From: Nocardioides luteus | GTDB taxonomy: Bacteria > Actinomycetota > Actinomycetes > Propionibacteriales > Nocardioidaceae | Direction: 5' to 3' | NCBI RefSeq assembly: GCF_014648595.1 | Contig: NZ_BMRK01000003.1 | Coordinates: forward strand, 1-64,000 | Length of the DNA stretch: 64,000 nt | Shown here: piece after piece, positions 33,814-42,579 of the stretch | Layout: every line of letters starts with the position of its first letter | Position numbering within the stretch: the stretch's first letter is position 1 | Made by a program: the position numbers and the translations under genes | The notes under the pieces: generated by a model | What the model was told of the DNA's origin: nothing | The model's database searches: none | What the model saw: the letters and a program-made list of their open reading frames with translations, nothing else

Positions 33814-36800
33814 TTACCACGTGACGTTCTTCGACAGGTTGGGTCGCCCGGAGGTCGTGCAGGTCACCTTGAACGGGGTGTTCGCGCCGACCCAGCCGCG
33901 ACCGCTGCCCGTGCCCTTGCCGTTGCTCCCGATGTTCACGTTCCAGCGGGAGGTGGTGGCGCTCGTGCGGCACTCCCAGGTCTTGCCCGGGAAGGCGGGG
34001 TCGGTGATGGTGGACCCGACGTACCAGCACGTGCCGCCACACTGGGTCTCCGGCTGGGGGCAGGCGCTGCCGGAGCACTCGCCGGCCTTGTTGACCTGCA
34101 TCGTCGGGTCCGGCGGCTTGTCGGTCTTCACCGTGACGGAGTCGGACTTGCTCGCCCGGCCGGACGAGCTGATGGTCACGGTGTAGGTGTAGGACGTGTC
34201 CCAGTTGGGCGCGGTGTCCGTGCCCGACCGGTTGCCGGCGCCGGTGCCGGTGTTGAACTGCGCGACCTGGTTGCCGCCGCGCTTCACGGTGACGGTCGCA
34301 GCCTTGCCGTTGGGGTTGTAGCTGACCCGCCAGTTGACCTTGTTGCCGTCCACGCTCGCCGAGATCGACGGCGTGCCCAGCGGGCCGTAGGTGGTCACGT
34401 TCTTCGTTGTCTTGGCGCCGCAGGAGCTCCCGGATCCGGTGCCACCGGTGGACCCGTTGCAGGCATGCAGCGACACCTGGGTCGAGCTCCCGTTGGTGAA
34501 GCCGGTGATCGTCTTGGTCTGCTGACCGGCGCCGTCGGGCGGGTAGGTCCAGCTCCCGCAGGAGGAGCCGTTGCGTACGCACTCGACGCGGTTGGTCTTG
34601 CCGTGCGAGGCGCGCGGGGTGAAGACGATCTGCGCGGTGCCGTTGGCCCCGGTCGGGGTCGCGCTCGCGAACGAGACGGAGTCGGGCGTCGCCGCCGCCT
34701 CGACCTTGCCGCCGGCGGAGTAGCTGGAGATGTGTGCCTCCGGCGAGCCACCGCCACCGGTCTCGCGCGGCGAGGTCGCCTCGGCGTTGCGGGCGCGGAC
34801 GGCGTAGGTGTAGATCGTGCCGTCGTTGGCGACGTCGTCGCGACAGCTGGTCTCGGCCACCCACGAGCAGACGATCTTCTCGCCGGAGCCGCCGGTGCGG
34901 CGTACCTCGTAGGCGACCGGCGCGGGGCCGTTGGGCGCGACCGGGCTCCACGAGACCGTGACCGTCTTGCCGGTGTTGTTGGCCGTGTCGGCCCAGGTGA
35001 ACGTCGGCGTCGCAGGGGTGTCCGGCTTGCCGGCGCCCATCCCCTCGACCGTCGAGGACGGGCCCTTGTTGGTCTTGACGCCCTTGTCGTTGAGCGGCAC
35101 GACCGTGAACTGCACCGGGTCGCCGTTGGAGCTGACCGCGGCCGGATAGGTGGTCTGGCCGGCGGAGATGTCCTTGATGCCGCCGCCCGGCCAGCTGATC
35201 CGGTACTTCTGCACCTCGGAGCAGTCGCACGGAGCCGGCTTGCTCCAGCTCAGCTCCACCTTGTGGTCGCGCTGGCGGGTGACCCGGAGGTTCTGCACCG
35301 GACCGGTGTAGGCGTCGGGCTCGCCCTCCGCCGAGTTGCTCCACTCGCGGCTCGGGCCGACCGAGTTCACCGCGCGGACGCGGAAGTCGTAGACGACACC
35401 GTTCTTCAGCCCGGTGATCCGGCACGACGTCGAGGGGCAGTCCTGGACGTGGTCGCCGTTGGCCTCCACCTCGTAGCGCTGGATCGGGTCGTCGCCGTTG
35501 TCCTTCGGCGCGTTCCACGACAGCGCGACCACGTTGGAGAGGAAGTCGGAGGTCGTACGCAGCCCCGTCGGCGCGCCGGGGACGTCGATGACGTCCACCT
35601 CGATGACGCCGGTGGCCTTGACTCGCTTGGAGTCCTTGCCGGAGTCGCTGACCTCGATCGCGTAGCGATAGTGGCCGTGCCCCTCCTCAGGCGTGTTGAA
35701 GGTGATCTTCGAGCCGCTGGCCTTGCCCATGTCGGGTGAGTCGCCGTTGACGGGATCGAGCTTGGTGATCACGATCTCCTGCGACTCCGCGGGCACCGGG
35801 GTCTGCAGATAGTCGGCGATGTCGATCGCGACCGGGTTGCCGGCCTCGGTCTGCAGCGGCTTGATCGGGGAGAGCGACGGCGGCGGCAACGCGATGACCT
35901 TGACCAGCAGCTGGCCCTTCGCGTCGCTGCCCTCGACGCCGATCTCCAGCGCGCCCTGGGCACCGGCGTCGGCGTGCTCGGCGAGCAGCCGCAGGCCGCC
36001 GTTCTCCTGCTTCACGTCCACGCCGTCGAGCCCGTCGCCGATCTCGGCGGTGAAGTCGAGGTCGTCGGCGTCGGCCGGGTCGGCGGTCCACACGTGGCAG
36101 ATCGCGGCGATGTCGACGAGCGCACCGTTGCCGCTCTCCGGCACCTCGACCGGGGTGCTCGGACAGTTGATCTCCGGCTCCTCCTTGCCGATCTGCACCG
36201 GCAGGGAGATCACCGAGAGGTGAGCGTCGGCGGAGGTGATCTTCTCGCGGTCGGCGACCTCGAAGGTCAGCGTCGCCGGACCCTTGGTCTCGCCGGCGGT
36301 CACCTTCACCGTCGTAGCGGTGGTGTCGCCGGTGTTGAGCATCCCCTCGGGGGCGGGCACGATCTTGTCGGTGGTGGTCAGCACCACCGGGTCACCCTCG
36401 GGGTCCTCGACGTAGTCGGTGATGTCGACGTTCTTCGTCTCGCCCGGGTTGAGCTGGAGCTCGGAGCCCGGCTTCAGGTAGGGGGCGTCCTTGGGACGGG
36501 CGGGGACGTAGATCGAGCCGACCGCCTGGGCACCGTCGGGGTCGGTGACCCGGTAGGTCCACACCCGGGTGGTGTCGCCGACCGGCAGGGTCACCTTGCC
36601 GTCGTCGATCTTCGGCTTCGCCTCGTCCTCACCGACCGAGGGCCCCTTGACCGCGTCGACCTCGAGGTCCTCGAGCGCGTCGTCGATGTCGGTCACCTTG
36701 GTCATCACGTCGACGGTCGCGGTCGCGGAGTCGCCCTCGGGCTCGGCGACCACGATCCCGGCCATCGGCGGATTGTCGTAACCCTCCTGATAGCGGATCG

Positions 36801-39800
36801 CGAGCTCGCCGGTGTCCTCGTGGAGGCCGGTGGTGGCGCGGTAGGGGATGTGCTGGAACGGCTCTTCGGAGCCGCCCTCGACGGTGACGATGCCGTCGGA
36901 GCGCTGCTCGACGCCGGAGCCCTCCGCCGCGTCGGTCACGGCCAGGTGGAGCTCGGTCCCCGGCGTACGCAGGTCGTTGGCGAGCACGTCGTAGGTCAGC
37001 TTCTTGGACGGGTCCAGGGTGACCAGGTCGTCGACGGCGACCGGCCGCTGGGGAGCCCCGGGCGCGACCACGGCGATGCGTACGGTGCCGGTGGCGACCG
37101 CGCCGAACGGGTCGCTGACCTCGTAGGTGAACTCCTCGGTGCCGGCCGCGTTGGGGAAAGCCTGGTAGGTGATCGTGTTGGCGCCGTGGGCGAGGACGCG
37201 GCCGTAGGACGGCGCGCTGTTGATCCTGGTCACCGAGACGGAGTCGCCGTCGGGATCGGTGCCGACCGTGGGCAGGCGCAGGGTGACCTCGTCACCCTGG
37301 ACGACCCGCGACTCGAGCGCCTTCGGCGCCGGCGGGGAGTTGTCGGCCTTCTTCCTCGGCAGCGGCTTGACGTGGATGCGGATGTTGCCCGAGGAGTGCT
37401 CCGCGGAGGGGTCGCCGGTGTTCTGCACGACGTAGCGGACGTCGACGTCGACCGGTCCCTTCACGTCGTCGGGGGCGACGTAGCGGACCCGGTTGCCGTC
37501 GATGTAGGCCTCGCCGACCGTCGGCTGGCCGAGCACCTGCAGCTGGCCCTTGGTCTCCATGGTCTGGTCGACGACCAGGCCGACAGGGTCGCCCGACGGC
37601 GTCGAGTCGTTGTCGAGGACCGGGATGGAGACGGAGTCGGCGGCGCGTACGGTCGCCTCGTCGTCCACCGCCTCGGGGGCGTTCTCGGCACCGCGCAGCG
37701 GCGGGCGCTGGCTCACCGTCACCGACCCCTCGGCCTCGGCCGCACCGTTGCTGATGGTGTAGCGGATCGCCTGGGTGGACGGGTTCATGTCGGGCTTGGA
37801 CGCCTGGATACGCAGCCAGCGACCGTCGAGCACCGCGACGGTCAGGTCGCTGTCGCCGACCGGCTCGGCATGGGTCACGGCGAGGAGCCGGCCGCGGGAG
37901 TCGTAGTCGTTGGCGAGGACGTCGAGGGTGCGGGTGGAGGTGCCGAGCACGGCCGTCGTGTCCGGCGTCGCGATCGGCTCGTCGGCCGCCTGGGAGGCGG
38001 GCTTCACGTCGACGCGGATCTTCGCCGAGGCCGGCTTCGCGGCGCCGAAACCGGCGTTGTAGCTGAGCTGGTAGGTGCCGGGCGAGGTGCCCCTGGCGCG
38101 CACCACGCCGGTCTCCCGGTCGGTGCTCACCTCGAGGCCGCCCTTGGGCGGGACGTCGCCGGCGAGGGTGAGCGTCGCGTCGAGGTTGGACGGGTCCGCG
38201 CCGGGAATGTCGTTGTCGAGCGGCCGGATCGTCACCCAGGAGCCCTGGGTGCCCTCGGCGACGTCGTCCTTCGGCTCCGGGGAGGCGGTGTTGGCGCCCT
38301 CGACGATGTTGATCTTGACCTTGTCCTTGGCGGGCTTGCCGCCGGTGGTGACCTGGTAGCCGAGGTTCTCGGTGCCGGAGGCGTCGGTGGCCGCCGTGTA
38401 GCGCAGCAGGCCGTCGGGGGTCACGCTCGCCGAGCCCTTGTCGGCGGACGGGGATTGGGCGGTGACCGGGTCGCCGTAGCGCTCGTCGCGCCAGTCGCCG
38501 ACGACCGGGATCTCCACGGTGCCGCCGGCGGCGACGGTGTAGTCGGTCGGCGTGTAGTGCTCGCGCAGGGTCGGCTTGCCGGTGCCGCCGGAGCCCTGGA
38601 TCTTGAGCTCGACGCTGGCGTCGTCCTGGCCGGCCTTGCCCTTCAGCCCGTCGTCGACCGTGTACTTGAAGCTGGTCTTCTTCCCCTCGGCGGACTCCGG
38701 GGTCGTCACCAGGATCGACTGCCGGTCGGGGGCGATGGTGGTCTCCACGCCCTTGATGGACGCCTTGCCGACCGAGACGACGCTGAGGATCGAGTCCTTG
38801 GCCGAGGAGTCGTTGTCGAGGACGTGCAGGACGGTGGTGCGCCCGGCGCGGGCGCCGAGGTTGTCGTCCTTGGCCTTCGGAGCCTGCGCGGCCTTGGTCT
38901 GCTGTTGCTGCTTGTCCTTCTTCTGGTTCTGCTTCTGGGTCTGCGGCTGGAAGGACTCCCAGTTGGAGATCTTCTTGATGTCGGCACCGTCGATCTCCCA
39001 GACGTCACCGTTGCGCAGGTCGTTGAGGACCAGCTGACCGCGGTTGATCCGGAACTCGAGCTCGGCGGCGGGACCCAGCGTCGGGATCTCACCCAGCACC
39101 GGCTCGCCCTCGCCGCACTGCGTCACCACCGACCCGGTCGAGCCGTTGGCCCAGGCGCCGAAGACGCAGTCGCCGAGGCGTACGGGAGCGGCGGGGTCAC
39201 CGGCGGACTCGGCCACGTGACGGATCTCGCCGTTGCTCAGCGAGACCGCCTTCAGGCCGGTCGCGTCGCCGACGAGGACCTCCTTGGCAGCCTCGGACGG
39301 CTGCTGGAGGACCGCGCTCTCCGCGGTGTCACCGAAGTCCTCGGCGACGTCGGAGCCCTTGGAGGCACCGAGCAGCCAGCCGGCGCCGTCGAGGGTGATC
39401 ACCTCGTCGCCGACGACGGTCGCGGAGGTCGGGGTCTCGGCGTACTCCGGGCTCTTCGGGAGCTTGGTCTCCTCCGGCTCGCGGAAGCCGTCACCGTCGG
39501 TCGCGAAGGCGGTCAGCGTCCGCTTCGCGGCCGAGACTGCGTACGCGGTGCCGTCGGTGCCGATCGTGAGCACCGCATCCGCCCCGACCGTCTCGGTCGG
39601 CTTCGTGGAGGCGGAGAGGTCGGAGAGGTCGCCGACGCCCGTGGTCGGGTCGACAGAGGTGAGCCAGACCTTGCCGGTCTTCTGCTCGGCGACGCCGATG
39701 GTGGTGCCGCCCATCACCACGCGGCTGTCCTTCACCGTCACGGCGTCGTCGTCGAGCCCCTCGGCGAGCTTGGTGTTGACCGGGGTCACGGTGCGGGCGT

Positions 39801-40119
39801 CGCGGTCGACGGAGGCCACCGCGATGCCGTTCTGCACCACGTCGAGCCCGGCCCGCTCCGACCGGGAGCCGGTCTCGTTGTCGGCCCAGACCACACCGTC
39901 GAGCTGGGCGACCGGGCGGTTCTGCCGGCCCAGGGTGCCCCACGACTGGTTGGTGACCCAGATGCCGCCGTCGTCGAGGTCGGCCTTGTGCACGGGGTAG
40001 CCCGAGGACTGGATCGCGTAGACGGTCAACCCGCTCACGACCACCGCCAGGGCGGCCCAGGACGCGATGGAGGTCCTGTGGCGCCGCATCCAGCCGGGCG
40101 CCATCCCGAAACGTGCCAC
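33814..40119 (-). CDS. Giant membrane-anchored surface protein with propeller-like, Ig/cadherin-like and FN3 domains
   Basis: The 2101-residue protein is type II: a basic cytoplasmic end (RFGMAPGWMRRHRT), one membrane helix at ~17-36, everything else outside. Residues ~40-390 look like a repeated beta-propeller. A Gln/Lys-rich linker (near 400) leads to a long run of Ig/cadherin-like units, many with a VLxNDxD signature (VLDNDSS, PLDNDIP, VLANDYD, VLDNDST, VLANDLR) between ~435 and ~1060, and further units to ~1500. About four FN3 repeats (~1515-2005) and a Cys-rich C-terminus (CSGSACPQPETQCGGTC) follow. The GTG at 40119 is preferred because GGGGAGAG lies at good spacing; an ATG at 40164 would add 15 residues. 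It is the fn3 gene of a PFNA-like cluster. The likely role is surface adhesion or sensing; the ligand is unknown. Confidence 0.9.
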   Translation of the reverse strand: MARFGMAPGWMRRHRTSIASWAALAVVVSGLTVYAIQSSGYPVHKADLDDGGIWVTNQSWGTLGRQNRPVAQLDGVVWADNETGSRSERAGLDVVQNGIAVASVDRDARTVTPVNTKLAEGLDDDAVTVKDSRVVMGGTTIGVAEQKTGKVWLTSVDPTTGVGDLSDLSASTKPTETVGADAVLTIGTDGTAYAVSAAKRTLTAFATDGDGFREPEETKLPKSPEYAETPTSATVVGDEVITLDGAGWLLGASKGSDVAEDFGDTAESAVLQQPSEAAKEVLVGDATGLKAVSLSNGEIRHVAESAGDPAAPVRLGDCVFGAWANGSTGSVVTQCGEGEPVLGEIPTLGPAAELEFRINRGQLVLNDLRNGDVWEIDGADIKKISNWESFQPQTQKQNQKKDKQQQQTKAAQAPKAKDDNLGARAGRTTVLHVLDNDSSAKDSILSVVSVGKASIKGVETTIAPDRQSILVTTPESAEGKKTSFKYTVDDGLKGKAGQDDASVELKIQGSGGTGKPTLREHYTPTDYTVAAGGTVEIPVVGDWRDERYGDPVTAQSPSADKGSASVTPDGLLRYTAATDASGTENLGYQVTTGGKPAKDKVKINIVEGANTASPEPKDDVAEGTQGSWVTIRPLDNDIPGADPSNLDATLTLAGDVPPKGGLEVSTDRETGVVRARGTSPGTYQLSYNAGFGAAKPASAKIRVDVKPASQAADEPIATPDTTAVLGTSTRTLDVLANDYDSRGRLLAVTHAEPVGDSDLTVAVLDGRWLRIQASKPDMNPSTQAIRYTISNGAAEAEGSVTVSQRPPLRGAENAPEAVDDEATVRAADSVSIPVLDNDSTPSGDPVGLVVDQTMETKGQLQVLGQPTVGEAYIDGNRVRYVAPDDVKGPVDVDVRYVVQNTGDPSAEHSSGNIRIHVKPLPRKKADNSPPAPKALESRVVQGDEVTLRLPTVGTDPDGDSVSVTRINSAPSYGRVLAHGANTITYQAFPNAAGTEEFTYEVSDPFGAVATGTVRIAVVAPGAPQRPVAVDDLVTLDPSKKLTYDVLANDLRTPGTELHLAVTDAAEGSGVEQRSDGIVTVEGGSEEPFQHIPYRATTGLHEDTGELAIRYQEGYDNPPMAGIVVAEPEGDSATATVDVMTKVTDIDDALEDLEVDAVKGPSVGEDEAKPKIDDGKVTLPVGDTTRVWTYRVTDPDGAQAVGSIYVPARPKDAPYLKPGSELQLNPGETKNVDITDYVEDPEGDPVVLTTTDKIVPAPEGMLNTGDTTATTVKVTAGETKGPATLTFEVADREKITSADAHLSVISLPVQIGKEEPEINCPSTPVEVPESGNGALVDIAAICHVWTADPADADDLDFTAEIGDGLDGVDVKQENGGLRLLAEHADAGAQGALEIGVEGSDAKGQLLVKVIALPPPSLSPIKPLQTEAGNPVAIDIADYLQTPVPAESQEIVITKLDPVNGDSPDMGKASGSKITFNTPEEGHGHYRYAIEVSDSGKDSKRVKATGVIEVDVIDVPGAPTGLRTTSDFLSNVVALSWNAPKDNGDDPIQRYEVEANGDHVQDCPSTSCRITGLKNGVVYDFRVRAVNSVGPSREWSNSAEGEPDAYTGPVQNLRVTRQRDHKVELSWSKPAPCDCSEVQKYRISWPGGGIKDISAGQTTYPAAVSSNGDPVQFTVVPLNDKGVKTNKGPSSTVEGMGAGKPDTPATPTFTWADTANNTGKTVTVSWSPVAPNGPAPVAYEVRRTGGSGEKIVCSWVAETSCRDDVANDGTIYTYAVRARNAEATSPRETGGGGSPEAHISSYSAGGKVEAAATPDSVSFASATPTGANGTAQIVFTPRASHGKTNRVECVRNGSSCGSWTYPPDGAGQQTKTITGFTNGSSTQVSLHACNGSTGGTGSGSSCGAKTTKNVTTYGPLGTPSISASVDGNKVNWRVSYNPNGKAATVTVKRGGNQVAQFNTGTGAGNRSGTDTAPNWDTSYTYTVTISSSGRASKSDSVTVKTDKPPDPTMQVNKAGECSGSACPQPETQCGGTCWYVGSTITDPAFPGKTWECRTSATTSRWNVNIGSNGKGTGSGRGWVGANTPFKVTCTTSGRPNLSKNVTW

Positions 40120-40349
40120 CAAGACTCTCCCCAAGTCCTTCCCTGCAAAACAGCCAGCAGACACAAAAAGCCGGGCTTACTCTAGGCGCGCCTCGGGGTT
40201 CGAAGCCACACGAATCAGCCAAACCTGGCACACGGCTCAGTGAACACGCTCACCGGTACGGTACGGGATGTTCTAAAGTGTCCGCTTCCAGCATCACTAT
40301 TTCGCATCCCGACCGGGATGTCCGACAAATGTCCGATAAAAGGAACAGC
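40120..40349. promoter_or_regulatory. Divergent promoter region of the PFNA-like cluster
   Basis: This 230-bp gap is less GC-rich than its surroundings. For the leftward operon a TAGAGT (-10-like, near 40180-40185, minus strand) precedes a ~60-base leader ending in GGGGAGAG. For the rightward operon TCTAAAGT (40272-40279) is a candidate -10. The leader then carries a CATCCCG/CGGGATG inverted repeat (40305-40320) and AAAAGGA before the phosphatase ATG. One region thus appears to control all seven genes. Confidence 0.5.
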
Positions 40350-41183
40350 ATGACCGCATACCCAGCCCTGCGTGCTGCGGGAGCGACTGACGTCGGCAGG
40401 GTCCGCGAGGTGAACGAGGACTCGTTCGTCATGCTGCCCGCGGTGGCGGTCGTCGCCGACGGGATGGGCGGTCACGCCAGCGGCGATGTCGCCAGCACGC
40501 TCGCGGTGGAGACCTTCCAGCGGCGCTTCGCCTCCATCAACCCCGTTCCCGAGGACATCGTCGAGGCGGTCGAGGCCGCCAACTCCGCGATCACCTCGGA
40601 GGCCTCCCGCAGCTCCGCGAAGCAGGGCATGGGCACGACCCTGACGGGCGTCGCGCTCGTGGAGTCGGAGGGTGCGCCCCACTGGCTGGTCTTCAACGTC
40701 GGCGACTCGCGCGTCTACCGGCTCTCGCCGGCCGGCGTCACCCAGGTGACCGTCGACCACTCCGAGGTCGCCGTCATGGTCCAGGCCGGGATGATCACCC
40801 CCGAAGAGGCCCGGGTGCACCCGCTGCGCAACGTCATCACCCGCTCGCTCGGCACCTACCCGGCGCCGCAGGCGGACACCTGGCTGATCGACATCGCGCC
40901 CGACGACATCTTCCTGCTCTGCTCCGACGGGCTCACCGGCGAGCTCGAGGACCACGAGATCCACGAGATCACCTCGAAGACGCTCGGGGTCGGCGGAAGC
41001 ATCGACAACCTGGCCCAACGGCTGGTGGACGCTGCGGTTGCTTCGGGCGGGCGCGACAATGTCACTGTGGTACTCGTGACACCTCCGCCCTCGCTCTTCA
41101 CCGCCCCGGCAGAAAGTGACGCTTCGGCGTCGGAAACTGACGTCTCGACGTCAGGAAGTGACGTTTCGGCGCATCATGAGTGA
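40350..41183 (+). CDS. PP2C-family Ser/Thr protein phosphatase
   Basis: The 277-residue phosphatase shows PP2C motifs in order: VREVNEDSF, VVADGMGGHASGD, GDSRVYRL, CSDGL and GRDNVTVVLV, including the metal-binding aspartates. It has no membrane helix, unlike PstP. It should dephosphorylate targets of the kinase encoded two genes downstream. Residues ~252-275 form a Ser/Thr/Asp-rich tail written by the 21-bp repeat. ATG at 40350 has AAAAGGA six bases ahead; ATG at 40329 is the alternative. The FHA gene starts inside its last codons (8-base overlap). This is the prpC gene of the cluster. Confidence 0.93.
   Translation: MTAYPALRAAGATDVGRVREVNEDSFVMLPAVAVVADGMGGHASGDVASTLAVETFQRRFASINPVPEDIVEAVEAANSAITSEASRSSAKQGMGTTLTGVALVESEGAPHWLVFNVGDSRVYRLSPAGVTQVTVDHSEVAVMVQAGMITPEEARVHPLRNVITRSLGTYPAPQADTWLIDIAPDDIFLLCSDGLTGELEDHEIHEITSKTLGVGGSIDNLAQRLVDAAVASGGRDNVTVVLVTPPPSLFTAPAESDASASETDVSTSGSDVSAHHE
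41107..41174. repeat. 21-bp iterated repeat, locus 3, at the phosphatase C-terminus
   Basis: Three consecutive 21-bp units, starting GTGACGCTTCGGCGTCGG, CTGACGTCTCGACGTC and GTGACGTTTCGGCG, are translated in frame as the last ~25 residues of the PP2C protein (SDASASE, TDVSTSG, SDVSAHH). Confidence 0.82.
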
Positions 41184-42579
41184 TTCCGCTACCTACTGCG
41201 CGGGGCACTGGTTGGCGTTGCGGGGAGATCGGTGCTGGGCGCTGGTGCAGCTCGGCCCCGGTGATCCGCGCGTCAGCGGCGTGCAGGCCGCGCTGTCCGA
41301 CCCGCGCCCGGTCGACGCGATCGCGGGGCTGCTCTCCGCCGACGGACCACGTGCTCCCGGCTTCGCGCTGGTCGGGCGCGAGGGGCCGCGGGTGCGGTAC
41401 GCCGTGCGCTCCCCAGCCAAGGTGACCGCGGTCGTCAACGAGGTGCCGGTCTTCATCGACGGCATCGACGTGCCCGGCAAGTGGTCCGACGGTCATTTCG
41501 CCGCAGTGCCGGAGCGGGCCGAGCTCGCCAACGGCGCCTGGGGCGGCATGGAGGAGGACCAGCCGCTGCTCGACACTGCGCACGCCCGCTCGCTCGACGT
41601 GGTCTTCGACCCCGACGGGGCCGCGCAGGCGCAGGTCGACGCGGCCATGGCTCCGCTCGACCACACCATCCGGCGCTCGGACCTGGCTGCCTCGCCGATG
41701 CCCGGGCCCGCGCCCGTCTCGCCGCCTCCGGCGATGCCGTCCTACCCCGCTCCTCCGCCGACTCCCGCCCCGGCGCCACCGCCACCGGTGACGCCGCCCC
41801 AGCCTGCTCCTGAGCCGAAGAAGGGCCTCATCGACGGGCTGCCGTGGCGCAAGAAGGGCGCCAAGAAGTCCGACCAGCCTGCGTGGGGTCCGCCGGACCG
41901 GCAGCCTGTGCAGCCGACCCCGCAGCCGGCCCCGCGCGCGCCGCAGCCGCAGAGCCCGCCGCCGTATCAGCCGCCCGGTCCGCCGCCTCACCAGCCGGTG
42001 ATGCCGCCACCGCCGGGGCCCCCGTCCGCGCCGAACCCGCCCCAGGACATGGCGACCCGGGTACGCGACGTACCTACCCCGACACCCACTCCGATCCCGC
42101 CTGCGGGCGGGCCGACGGTGTGGGCGGTCTACTGCCCGCAGGGCCACGCCTCACCGCCCTACTCCCCGACCTGCCGCATCTGCCGCCTCGCGCTGCCGCC
42201 CCACCAGCAGCCGGTCTCGGTCCCGCGGCCCGCGCTCGGCCAGCTCAAGCTGGACGACGGACGCGTGGTCGTCCTCGACCGTGGCGCCGTCTTCGGGCGG
42301 TCGCCGCGTACGGATGCCAACGGCAACACGGGGGCCGGCGGCGTACCTCCTCATCTGGTGAAGGTCATGCTGCCCGACATCAGCCGGCTGCACACCGAGG
42401 TGAGGCTGGAGGAGTGGCAGGTGCTGGTGCGTGACCTCGGCTCGGCCAACGGCTCCTACCTGACCCTGCCCGGCGGGCGGCCGCAGCAGATGCGGCCGAT
42501 GGAGGAGTACGCCTTGGAGCCCGGTGCCGTGGTGAGCCTCGCCGGCTCGATCAACCTCACCTACGAGGTCCTCGGGTGA
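41176..42579 (+). CDS. FHA-domain adaptor with zinc-ribbon-like motif and Pro-rich linker
   Basis: The 467-residue cytoplasmic protein has three parts: an N-terminal domain of ~170 residues with no recognised family, a ~140-residue linker made almost only of Pro, Gln and Ala, and a C-terminal module. The module has a C-x3-H-x8-C-x2-C motif (CPQGHASPPYSPTCRIC, ~319-335) and an FHA domain (~362-460) with the phosphothreonine-binding residues GRS, SRLH and NGS. FHA proteins dock onto phosphorylated kinase tails. ATG at 41176 overlaps the phosphatase stop and the kinase start overlaps its stop, so the three are translationally coupled. Confidence 0.9.
   Translation: MSDSATYCAGHWLALRGDRCWALVQLGPGDPRVSGVQAALSDPRPVDAIAGLLSADGPRAPGFALVGREGPRVRYAVRSPAKVTAVVNEVPVFIDGIDVPGKWSDGHFAAVPERAELANGAWGGMEEDQPLLDTAHARSLDVVFDPDGAAQAQVDAAMAPLDHTIRRSDLAASPMPGPAPVSPPPAMPSYPAPPPTPAPAPPPPVTPPQPAPEPKKGLIDGLPWRKKGAKKSDQPAWGPPDRQPVQPTPQPAPRAPQPQSPPPYQPPGPPPHQPVMPPPPGPPSAPNPPQDMATRVRDVPTPTPTPIPPAGGPTVWAVYCPQGHASPPYSPTCRICRLALPPHQQPVSVPRPALGQLKLDDGRVVVLDRGAVFGRSPRTDANGNTGAGGVPPHLVKVMLPDISRLHTEVRLEEWQVLVRDLGSANGSYLTLPGGRPQQMRPMEEYALEPGAVVSLAGSINLTYEVLG

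Noticed and set aside
35974-40185. Plus-strand open frame of 1403 codons opposite the giant surface protein
   Set aside because: Antisense shadow. The minus-strand protein has a membrane anchor, Ig and FN3 repeats and is in an operon; the plus frame has none of these.
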